NCBI GenBank assembly: GCA_038207625.1 | Contig: JBBQZO010000009.1 | Span: 105,237 to 169,236 of the forward strand | DNA: 64,000 bases | Origin: JBBQZO01 sp038207625 | Lineage (GTDB): Bacteria; Pseudomonadota; Gammaproteobacteria; Burkholderiales; Burkholderiaceae_D | Direction: 5' to 3' | In this document: in pieces, positions 54,820 to 64,000 of the stretch | How the letters are laid out: every line of letters starts with the position of its first letter | Position numbering within the stretch: the first letter of the stretch is position 1 | Made by a program: the position numbers and the translations under genes | The notes under the pieces: model-generated | The model's database searches: none | Told to the model about the DNA's origin: nothing | What the model saw: the letters and a program-made list of their open reading frames with translations, nothing else

Positions 54820-55890
54820 TTACAGGCTGAGCGGGTAGGAGCCCAGCACTTTGAAAAACGCGGCGTTGTCTTGCAACTCGGCCAGCGCCTTGGCGACCGG
54901 CGCGTCGTGCACGTGGCCTTCCACGTCGACATAGAAATAGTATTCCCAGCTGCCCATGCGGGCCGGGCGGGACTCGAAGCGCGTCATCGACACACCGTGC
55001 TTGGCCAGCGGCGCGAGCAGTTTGTAGACCGCGCCTGCCTTGTTGGGCACGGCCAGCACCAGCGAGGTCTGGTCCGAACCGGACGGGGTGGTTTGCAGCT
55101 TGCCGATCACGGCGAAGCGCGTGCGGTTATGCGGATCATCCTGGATGTGCGCCTGCACCACGCCGAGCTGGTACTGCTCGCCGGCCATCTCACTGGCGAT
55201 CGCCGCCACTGTCGGGTCCATACTGGCCATGCGCGCGGCCTCGCCGTTGGACATCACGGCGCGCCGCTCGATGTTGGGGTAGTGCTGATTGAGCCACACC
55301 TGGCACTGAGCCAGCGCCTGCGAATGCGCGCAGATCACCTTGACGCCGTCCATCGCGCCGGTCTTGGTCATCAGGCTGTGGTGCACCTGGATCGACACCT
55401 CGCCGCTGATGATGGTGGAGGTGGCCAGCATCAGGTCGAGCGTGCGATTGACCGCGCCCTCGGACGAGTTCTCCACCGGCACCACGCCGAAATCGGCGGT
55501 GCCCGCTTCGGTGGCGCGGAACACCTCGTCGATCGAGGCGCATGGCATGGCCTCGATGGCGGTGCCGAACTGCTGGTAGGCGGCCTGCTCGGTGTAAGTG
55601 CCGACCGGCCCCAGGAAGGCGACGGTGACGCGCTTTTCCAGCGAGCGGCAGGACGACATGATCTCGCGGAAAATGGTCTGCACGTCCTTGTCCTTGAGCG
55701 GACCGGGGTTGCGCTCGGCCACGCCGCGCAGCACCTGCGCCTCGCGCTCGGGGCGAAACACCGGGGCCATGGTTTCGGCCTTCACATGCCCAACGTCCTG
55801 GGCCAGGCGGGCGCGCCGGCACAACAGGTCAAGAATCTGGGCGTCGATTGCGTCGATCTGCTCGCGCAAGGGTTTGAGTTTATCTGTCAT
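54820..55890 (-). CDS. pheA: Bifunctional chorismate mutase / prephenate dehydratase
   Basis: A 356-residue P-protein. Residues 1-90 are an AroQ-type chorismate mutase (LREQIDAIDAQILDLLCRRA); about 95-270 the dehydratase (VAFLGPVGTYTEQAAYQQFG, VVPVENSSEGAVNRTLDLML, and TRF in NRTRFAVIGK); the rest an ACT domain with ESRP, which binds phenylalanine for feedback inhibition. It lies 28 bp before hisC. Confidence 0.96.
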   Translation of the reverse strand: MTDKLKPLREQIDAIDAQILDLLCRRARLAQDVGHVKAETMAPVFRPEREAQVLRGVAERNPGPLKDKDVQTIFREIMSSCRSLEKRVTVAFLGPVGTYTEQAAYQQFGTAIEAMPCASIDEVFRATEAGTADFGVVPVENSSEGAVNRTLDLMLATSTIISGEVSIQVHHSLMTKTGAMDGVKVICAHSQALAQCQVWLNQHYPNIERRAVMSNGEAARMASMDPTVAAIASEMAGEQYQLGVVQAHIQDDPHNRTRFAVIGKLQTTPSGSDQTSLVLAVPNKAGAVYKLLAPLAKHGVSMTRFESRPARMGSWEYYFYVDVEGHVHDAPVAKALAELQDNAAFFKVLGSYPLSL

Positions 55891-55944
55891 CGTCTGAAAA
55901 TACTATGCGTGTTTGCGATTCTGCTGGCGCCAGGCTGCGGTTGA

Positions 55945-57033
55945 TCAGCGGCCGGCGAACTCGTTCAAATAATCGATCAGGGCTTGCACGCCCTCGATCG
56001 GCATCGCGTTGTAAATCGATGCGCGCATACCGCCGACGGACTTGTGGCCCTTCAGTTGCAGCAGGCCGCGCTCTTTAGCGCCGGCCAGAAATTGTGCGTT
56101 TTTCGTTTCGTCGCGCAGATAAAACGGGATCGTCATGCGCGAGCGGTAGGCCGGTTGAACCCGGTTCTCGTAAAAATCGTCGATATCGAGGGCAGCATAC
56201 AACAGCTTGGCCTTCTCGATATTGCGCTGCTCCATGGCGGCCACGCCGCCCTGGCGCTTGAGCCACTGGAACACCAGCCCGGCGATGTAGATCGCATAGG
56301 TGGGCGGAGTGTTGTACATCGATTCGTGCGCGGCCACGGTCTGCCAGTTGAAAGCGGATGGGCAGATCGGCAGCGCGTGGCCCAGCAGGTCCTCGCGCAC
56401 GATCGCCAGCGTCAGGCCGGCCGGGCCGATGTTCTTTTGCGCGCCGCCGAAGATGACGCCGTACTTGGACACGTCGATCACGCGCGACAGGATGTGCGAC
56501 GACATGTCGGCTACGATCGGGGTAGAGTCAAGCAGTTCGGGCGCGAAATCGTACTCGACGCCGTCGATGGTTTCATTGGTGCAGATGTGCAGGTAGGCAG
56601 CGCCCGGCGTCAATTGCCAGCTCGACTGGGGCGGCACGCCGTCAAAATGGGTCGATTGCGACGAGGCCGCGACGTTCACGTTGCAATAGCGCGCCGCTTC
56701 GGCGATCGACTTGCCCGACCACGAACCGGTGTGGATGAAGTCCACCGTGGCCGGTTGCGCCACGCGCCCCACCAAATTTAACGGCACCACCGCGTTCTGG
56801 CCCAGGCCACCGCCTTGCATGAACAAGATCTTGTAATTGTCGGGCACCGCCAGCAGCTCGCGCAGGTCGCGCTCGGCCGCCTGGTAAATCGCGATAAATT
56901 CAGGACCGCGGTGACTCATCTCCATGACCGACATGCCACTGCCATGCCAGTCGAGCATTTCAGCGGCGGCTTGTTCAAGCACTTCTTTCGGCAGGACGGC
57001 GGGGCCGGCGGAGAAGTTGTAGATGTGCGTCAC
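55945..57033 (-). CDS. serC: Phosphoserine aminotransferase
   Basis: A 362-residue PLP enzyme of serine and pyridoxine synthesis. N-terminal YNFSAGPAVLPKEVLEQAAA; FMQGGGLGQNAVVPLNLVGR; PLP lysine in GVIFGGAQKNIGPAGLTLAI; GHKSVGGMRASIYNAMP near the C terminus. It lies 54 bp before pheA and 29 bp after the DUF2059 gene. Confidence 0.96.
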   Translation of the reverse strand: MTHIYNFSAGPAVLPKEVLEQAAAEMLDWHGSGMSVMEMSHRGPEFIAIYQAAERDLRELLAVPDNYKILFMQGGGLGQNAVVPLNLVGRVAQPATVDFIHTGSWSGKSIAEAARYCNVNVAASSQSTHFDGVPPQSSWQLTPGAAYLHICTNETIDGVEYDFAPELLDSTPIVADMSSHILSRVIDVSKYGVIFGGAQKNIGPAGLTLAIVREDLLGHALPICPSAFNWQTVAAHESMYNTPPTYAIYIAGLVFQWLKRQGGVAAMEQRNIEKAKLLYAALDIDDFYENRVQPAYRSRMTIPFYLRDETKNAQFLAGAKERGLLQLKGHKSVGGMRASIYNAMPIEGVQALIDYLNEFAGR

Positions 57034-57062
57034 GGTGCGATCCTAAAGTGGTGAAGGTTGAC

Positions 57063-57605
57063 TTACTTGGGCGGTTCCGGCGTGAACTTGTCGATCAGTT
57101 TGCTCACGCGCGGCATCATGATTTTTTGGCTCAGCTGCATCGATTCGGCCATCAACTGCGGCATCACCGACAGCATCTTGGCGCCCACCGGACTCTGGTA
57201 GAAGGCCGTCATCTGTTCGATCTCGCCGACGCTGAAGTGGCGCGCGTACAAGGGAACGATGGCCGCGCCCATCTCGTCGGCCAGGGTCGGGTCGGCCAGC
57301 AAGGCGTCCAACGCGGCGGTCGCGTCGGGAATCGATTTCTCCGCGCTGGCCATCAAGGACTTCTGTTGTTCGGGCGTGAGCTTGGGGTTCTTGCTGATCT
57401 TGTCGTTGGCGGCCTGGCGGATGATCGCGGGAATCGCCTTCGACATTTGCTGAAACACGGTGCTGACCAACTGCTTGTATTTCATCGCCACCAGCAGGTC
57501 ATTGACGGCCTTGACGGCCGCCGGGTCGACCGGCGCATCGGCGAACACGGGCGCGCTGGCGATCAGGGCAATCGACGTGATGAGGGATGCTGCGAATTTT
57601 TTCAT
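57063..57605 (-). CDS. DUF2059 domain protein, exported
   Basis: A 180-residue protein with signal peptide FAASLITSIALIASAPVFAD and a helical body of the DUF2059 type (DEMGAAIVPLYARHFSVGEI, EQMTAFYQSPVGAKMLSVMP). Such proteins are common in proteobacteria but have no assigned function. The ATG at 57605 has GGAGG five bases upstream. The open frame extends further into the REP hairpin, without similarity. Confidence 0.85.
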   Translation of the reverse strand: MKKFAASLITSIALIASAPVFADAPVDPAAVKAVNDLLVAMKYKQLVSTVFQQMSKAIPAIIRQAANDKISKNPKLTPEQQKSLMASAEKSIPDATAALDALLADPTLADEMGAAIVPLYARHFSVGEIEQMTAFYQSPVGAKMLSVMPQLMAESMQLSQKIMMPRVSKLIDKFTPEPPK

Positions 57606-57657
57606 GAGGCCTCCGTGGGGTGGGCTGGCATGGGGTGCGGGCTTCGGTCCGGCAATT

Positions 57658-57709
57658 GGGGTCAGAGTAATTTTCGCGCACAGACCGCGCGAAAAAACAC
57701 TCTGACCCC
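57658..57709. repeat. REP-like hairpin with GGGGTCAGAGT ends
   Basis: A 52-bp imperfect palindrome: outer arms GGGGTCAGAGT / ACTCTGACCCC and inner arms TTTTCGCGC / GCGCGAAAA. It lies between gyrA and the DUF2059 gene on the minus strand. The core GGGTCAGAGT is shared with the element at 23655-23915. It could act as a terminator or mRNA stabiliser. Confidence 0.8.
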
Positions 57710-57765
57710 ATTTGCCTACGCCGCAGTTGCGCGCGCCCTGCGCCTGCGCGCAGTCAGGAACTAGC

Positions 57766-60420
<2,655 letters not shown>

Positions 60421-60787
60421 TGGCGGGGGGCTGGTCTCAGGCTGTGGTTATGTTACAAGCGGGCGATTTTACCACGCGCGATATAGCAACAGCGCAATTC
60501 GGCCGATGAGGCCGCCGCTGCAATTTACCGCGCGTTTGTGACGCGTCAATGTCGACTGACTTGACTTGTCTATATGTTGCACAAAAACAACGTCAATTTC
60601 ATAATGCTCCTCGTTTGATTTACGGAGCGTCGTGCTAACTCCTCTGCTGTGGCAAAATGATCGAGAGTCATTGCTTGTTTCGCAATCTGGAAGCGGGCAA
60701 AGCAGGATGGAGTGTTATTATTCTGTCCATGCACGTCAAGTTGCGCAGTTTTTGCTGCGGATATCACCCCCGAAAGGAAGACACAAT
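60421..60787. other. Divergent intergenic region gyrA/ompA
   Basis: 367 bp that should hold the promoters of gyrA (minus) and ompA (plus). I see no clear -35/-10 pair, no hairpin and no coding signal; an AAGGA ribosome site lies 10 bases before the ompA start. Confidence 0.5.
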
Positions 60788-61510
60788 ATGAATAAATTAG
60801 CAACCTTCGTTCTCGCAGCCTCCGCAGCGTTCGCTGGCAGTGCATTTGCGCAAAGCTCCGCGCCAACCGCGCCTCCGTACTCGCCGGTGACTACCGACAT
60901 CAAGGCAAATTCGCCATACAGCGCCTACGTGCAAGATGCGCGCGGCGTAATCGCCCGCAACCCGTTCGGCCTGTGCTGGCGTACCGGGTACTGGACTCCT
61001 GCCGATGCGGTGCCAGGTTGCGACCTGCCGCTGTGCGTAGAGCCTGAAACCCTGGTCAACGGCAAGTGCGTCGCACCGGCACCGGTCGTGGTGGCACAGG
61101 CTCCGGCACCAGCGCCAGCGCCAGCACCAGTGGTCGCCGCGCCAGTCGTCACGTCGGAAAAGGTCAGCTATTCGGCTGATGCGTTCTTCGACTTCGACAA
61201 GGCAGTGCTCAAGCCAGCCGGCAAAGCCAGCCTGGACGACCTGACCTCTAAGCTGCAAGGCATCAACCTGGAAGTCATCATTGCCGTCGGCCACACCGAC
61301 TCGATCGGCACCGATGCTTACAACCAGAAGCTGTCGATCCGCCGCGCCGAAGCCGTCAAGGCCTACCTGCAGTCGAAGGGCGTGGAAGCGAACCGCATCT
61401 ACACCGAAGGCAAGGGCGAGAAGCAGCCAGTTGCTGACAACAAGACCGCCGCTGGCCGTGCCAAGAACCGTCGCGTCGAGATCGAAGTCGTCGGTACCCG
61501 CAGCAAGTAA
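60788..61510 (+). CDS. ompA: OmpA family outer membrane protein
   Basis: A 240-residue protein with signal peptide LATFVLAASAAFAGSAFAQS, a short N-terminal region with four cysteines (GLCWRTGYWTPADAVPGCDL, LCVEPETLVNGKC), an Ala/Pro linker of repeated AP pairs, and a C-terminal OmpA domain (FFDFDKAVLKPAGKASLDDL, IAVGHTDSIGTDAYNQKLSI, AAGRAKNRRVEIEV) that binds peptidoglycan. There is no beta-barrel of E. coli OmpA size. The ATG at 60788 is the family-like start. A strong terminator follows. Confidence 0.92.
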   Translation: MNKLATFVLAASAAFAGSAFAQSSAPTAPPYSPVTTDIKANSPYSAYVQDARGVIARNPFGLCWRTGYWTPADAVPGCDLPLCVEPETLVNGKCVAPAPVVVAQAPAPAPAPAPVVAAPVVTSEKVSYSADAFFDFDKAVLKPAGKASLDDLTSKLQGINLEVIIAVGHTDSIGTDAYNQKLSIRRAEAVKAYLQSKGVEANRIYTEGKGEKQPVADNKTAAGRAKNRRVEIEVVGTRSK

Positions 61511-61551
61511 TCACTGCGAAAGAAGCGCGGCTTGCCGCGCGACTGTAGAAG

Positions 61552-61577
61552 AACCCCGCTGCGGCGGGGTTTTTTTA
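61552..61577 (+). terminator. Terminator of ompA
   Basis: Stem CCCCGC / GCGGGG with loop TGCG and a run of seven T directly after. Confidence 0.9.
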
Positions 61578-61639
61578 CGTCCGGCATTTTTTACGCTCGC
61601 GTCCGCCCCCTGCCCCAATTTCCCGCTATTATTCCGCCT

Positions 61640-62335
61640 ATGAACGCCGACCCCCACGAAATCCAGAAATTCAGTGACCTTGCCCACCGTTGGTGGGATC
61701 CCACGTCCGAGTTCCGCCCACTGCACGAGATCAATCCCCTGCGCCTCGAGTGGATCAACGCGCGCGCGCCGCTTGCTGGCCGCAAGGTAATCGACATCGG
61801 TTGCGGCGGCGGCATCCTGGCCGAATCGATGGCAAAAAAGGGCGCCGACGTCACCGGCATCGACCTGTCGCAAAAAGCGTTGAAGGTGGCCGACCTGCAC
61901 AGCCTCGAGTCGGGCGTGCAGGTGCGCTACCAGCTCATTGCCGCCGAGGACATGGCGGCGCGGGAGCCGGGCCAGTACGACGTCGTCACCTGCATGGAGA
62001 TGCTCGAGCACGTTCCCGATCCGGCCTCGATCGTACGGGCGGCGGCGGCGCTGGTCAGGCCCGGCGGGCACGTGTTCTTTTCGACCTTGAACCGCAATCC
62101 GAAGGCCTACCTGTATGCGGTGGTGGGCGCCGAGTACCTGCTGCGCATGCTGCCCAAGGGCACCCACGACTACGCCAAATTCCTGACGCCGGCGGAGCTG
62201 TCGCATTTCGCTCGCCAGGCTGGCCTGCAGCTCGAGGCGATGAAGGGTCTGGGCTACAACCCGCTGACCAAGATGTATTCGCTTAACGACGACACCAGCG
62301 TCAACTACATGGTGGCGTGCAGCCGCCCGCTCTGA
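61640..62335 (+). CDS. ubiG: Ubiquinone biosynthesis O-methyltransferase
   Basis: A 231-residue SAM-dependent enzyme that carries out both O-methylations of ubiquinone synthesis. N-terminal EIQKFSDLAHRWWDPTSEFR is a UbiG hallmark; the SAM motif is VIDIGCGGGILAESMAKKGA; CMEMLEHVPDPASIV follows. The ATG at 61640 starts MNADPHEIQKFSD; upstream residues overlap the ompA terminator. gph follows 25 bp later. Confidence 0.95.
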   Translation: MNADPHEIQKFSDLAHRWWDPTSEFRPLHEINPLRLEWINARAPLAGRKVIDIGCGGGILAESMAKKGADVTGIDLSQKALKVADLHSLESGVQVRYQLIAAEDMAAREPGQYDVVTCMEMLEHVPDPASIVRAAAALVRPGGHVFFSTLNRNPKAYLYAVVGAEYLLRMLPKGTHDYAKFLTPAELSHFARQAGLQLEAMKGLGYNPLTKMYSLNDDTSVNYMVACSRPL

Positions 62336-62360
62336 CCACGCCCTCCTTTCCCAAGACTTC

Positions 62361-63059
62361 ATGACTGCCAATTCCCTGCAGGCACCGCGTGCCATCCTGT
62401 TCGACCTCGACGGCACGCTGGCCGACACGGCGCCGGACCTTGCCGCCGCGGTCAATTACCTGCGCACGCAGCGCGGGCTGGCGCCGACGCCCTATTCCGT
62501 GCTGCGGCCGACGGCGTCGGCCGGCGCGCGCGGCATGATCGGCGCCGCCTTCGGCCTCACGCCTGCCGACGATGGCTACGAAGAATTGCGCCTGCAATGG
62601 TTCGACCGTTACCAGTCGGCGATGGCGGTGCACAGCACGCTGTTCGGCGGCGTGCCCGAGCTACTGGCCGGCATCAGCGCGGCCGGCATGGCATGGGGCA
62701 TCGTCACCAACAAGCCGGCGCGCTTCACCGATCCGCTGATTCCGCAGATCGGGCTGGCGCACGCTGGCTGCATCATCTCCGGCGACACCGTGGCGCACGC
62801 CAAGCCGCATCCCGCGCCGCTGCTGGAAGGCGCGCGCCGCCTCGGCATCGCGCCGGAACACTGCTGGTACGTGGGCGACGACCTGCGCGACATCGAAGCG
62901 GGCCGCGCGGCCGGCATGCTGACGGTTGCGTGCGCCTGGGGCTACTGCGGCAGCGTCGAGCCGGCGAGCTGGAACGCCGACCTGCTGCTCGACACGCCGG
63001 AAGACCTGCTCGACGTGCTGCGCGCGGCGACTGCCTCCGGAACGGCCATGCTGGCTTGA
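62361..63059 (+). CDS. gph: Phosphoglycolate phosphatase (HAD family)
   Basis: A 232-residue HAD hydrolase that removes phosphate from 2-phosphoglycolate. Motif I FDLDGTLADTAPDLAAAV, motif II region GIVTNKPARF, and motif IV VGDDLRDIEAGRAAGM are present. The ubiG-gph pairing is common in betaproteobacteria and gammaproteobacteria and supports the call over other HAD phosphatases. Confidence 0.9.
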   Translation: MTANSLQAPRAILFDLDGTLADTAPDLAAAVNYLRTQRGLAPTPYSVLRPTASAGARGMIGAAFGLTPADDGYEELRLQWFDRYQSAMAVHSTLFGGVPELLAGISAAGMAWGIVTNKPARFTDPLIPQIGLAHAGCIISGDTVAHAKPHPAPLLEGARRLGIAPEHCWYVGDDLRDIEAGRAAGMLTVACAWGYCGSVEPASWNADLLLDTPEDLLDVLRAATASGTAMLA

Positions 63060-63166
63060 GGCCCCGTCTTTACATCTCGTAACAATTGAAACCACTGACG
63101 CCTATCCACGGGAAGGCAGCGCGGTTAATCTTCGCCTGAAGCAACAATTGAAATTCAGGAGTAGAA

Positions 63167-63568
63167 ATGAAGTGGAAGAAAACGGCACCTCGCGTTGTTC
63201 CGTTGGTGGCGGTCGCATCTGTGTCGCTCGTCATCGCGGGCCTGGCGGGTGCTGCGATGATCATGGGCTTGCTGCCGGTGTCGCGTGTTGCGCCAGCGGC
63301 GCCGCTGGCGGTTGCCGAAGCGCCGCAGCCGCGCGTAGTGCATCACCACCGTGAAGAGGGCCGCAACAGCAGCCATCAGAAGCATCATCGTCCAACTTTA
63401 CCGGCGCCGCAGCCGGAGCAGGCCGAGTATGTGCGGGTCGGCATTAGCGCGGTGGTGGGCGGGCTGCTCGGCAAGCAGGTCGGCAGCGGCAATGGCCGCG
63501 AGGGCGAGACGGTGGTCGGTCTGCTCGGCGGCTACGCCCGCAACCAACCGGCCGACGGCGCCAGGTGA
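63167..63568 (+). CDS. Small membrane-anchored glycine-zipper-like protein
   Basis: A 133-residue protein with one N-terminal helix (VVPLVAVASVSLVIAGLAGA), a His/Arg/Pro-rich middle (VVHHHREEGRNSSHQKHHRP) and a Gly-rich end (ISAVVGGLLGKQVGSGNGRE, LLGGYARNQ) like the glycine-zipper 2TM domain of small envelope proteins. AGGAG lies about eight bases before the ATG. Function unknown. Confidence 0.75.
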   Translation: MKWKKTAPRVVPLVAVASVSLVIAGLAGAAMIMGLLPVSRVAPAAPLAVAEAPQPRVVHHHREEGRNSSHQKHHRPTLPAPQPEQAEYVRVGISAVVGGLLGKQVGSGNGREGETVVGLLGGYARNQPADGAR

Positions 63569-63622
63569 TTGCGCGGCCTCGACGCACGTTCGACTGGCAC
63601 TGCGCCGGCGCAGAGATTGCGT

Positions 63623-63628
63623 TACAAT
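63623..63628 (+). promoter_or_regulatory. -10 element of ssrA
   Basis: TACAAT, 12 bp before the tmRNA 5' end. No convincing -35 is visible at the usual spacing. Confidence 0.5.
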
Positions 63629-63639
63629 GGAGTTCTGTT

Positions 63640-63999
63640 GGGGGCGACCTGGTTTCGACGGGGGTTGCAAAGCAGAACAGGGCATACCGAGGGCGGGCTA
63701 CCTCGTAAATACAACCTGAAAAACTTAACTGCAAACGATAACTCGTACGCACTCGCAGCTTAATTGCTGCTAGCTCTAGAACACCTCGTCCCTGGGGTGG
63801 GCCGTCAAAAGCTCTAGAGTCATTTACAGGGACTCGTGGTTTGCTGGGTTACTTAGCGAATCACTAAATAATAGGTAACTCGCTTGTACACAGCGTGCAC
63901 GTCCGCGTTGTACCGGTTAAATTAAATGGCAGTGCTAAGTATGTAGAACTGTCTGTAGAGTGCTTTCGGACGCGGGTTCGATTCCCGCCGCCTCCACCA
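63640..63999 (+). ncRNA. ssrA: Transfer-messenger RNA
   Basis: A 360-base tmRNA. The 5' end GGGGGCGACCTGGTTTCGAC and the 3' end GGTTCGATTCCCGCCGCC plus TCCACCA form the tRNA-like domain. The tag frame at 63731-63763 reads ANDNSYALAA followed by TAA. It rescues stalled ribosomes together with SmpB. A TACAAT -10 element lies at 63623-63628. Confidence 0.97.
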
Positions 64000-64000
64000 C

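Overview
The window is about 64 kb of a high-GC betaproteobacterial chromosome. Its proteins and gene order point to the Oxalobacteraceae (Massilia/Duganella/Janthinobacterium group): PEP-CTERM proteins, the exbB-exbD-lpxK-Trm112-kdsB-adk block, the gyrA-serC-pheA-hisC-tyrA-aroA-cmk-rpsA-ihfB-lapAB block, and a tmRNA with the tag ANDNSYALAA. The genus is inferred, not proven. Almost all of the window is chromosomal backbone; I see no prophage, CRISPR array, complete insertion sequence or tRNA.

Layout. 0.0-1.3 kb: end of a molybdopterin oxidoreductase and a PEP-CTERM protein. 1.6-7.9 kb (minus strand): proton-pumping pyrophosphatase hppA, adk, then LPS and envelope genes kdsB, a Trm112-like protein, lpxK, exbD and exbB. 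8.1-9.3 kb: a non-coding array of seven direct repeats, each with a perfect DnaA box and an IHF-like site at fixed spacing; this is the most unusual object in the window. 9.4-10.8 kb: xseA. 10.9-20.9 kb: a beta-glucoside utilisation locus (glucokinase, TonB-dependent receptor, GH1 and GH3 beta-glucosidases, MFS transporter, LacI regulator) with LacI-type operators in front of three transcription units. 21-23.6 kb: sodB, a small membrane protein and two tandem dsbA copies. 23.6-29 kb: a nested GGGTCAGAGT repeat element, then a vitamin B12 uptake operon (btuB-btuC-btuD-btuF) behind a cobalamin riboswitch.

29.4-33.3 kb: a DODA-type dioxygenase, a second PEP-CTERM protein, the GTPase YlqF and a histone-deacetylase-like hydrolase. 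33.5-38.6 kb: a tightly packed moxR-DUF58-transglutaminase-mltB operon. 39-44 kb: a small HTH protein behind an AT-rich leader, cysM, a Ser/Thr kinase with a DUF4384 domain, a convergent OmpA-like protein and a ComEA-like helix-hairpin-helix protein. 44.2-60.4 kb (minus strand): a long housekeeping cluster running from gyrA through serine, aromatic amino acid and histidine biosynthesis, cmk, rpsA, ihfB and lapAB to ugd and hldA. 60.8-64 kb: ompA, ubiG, gph, a small glycine-rich protein and ssrA (tmRNA).

Working together: the glucoside locus describes import of oligosaccharides through the outer membrane, cleavage by GH3 and GH1, inner-membrane transport by the MFS protein and phosphorylation by glucokinase, under one repressor. 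ExbB/ExbD may energise both TonB-dependent receptors. lpxK, kdsB, hldA, ugd and lapAB jointly serve LPS assembly. The seven-unit array is best read as a candidate datA- or DARS-like DnaA/IHF binding locus. That is inference from sequence architecture and needs binding data.
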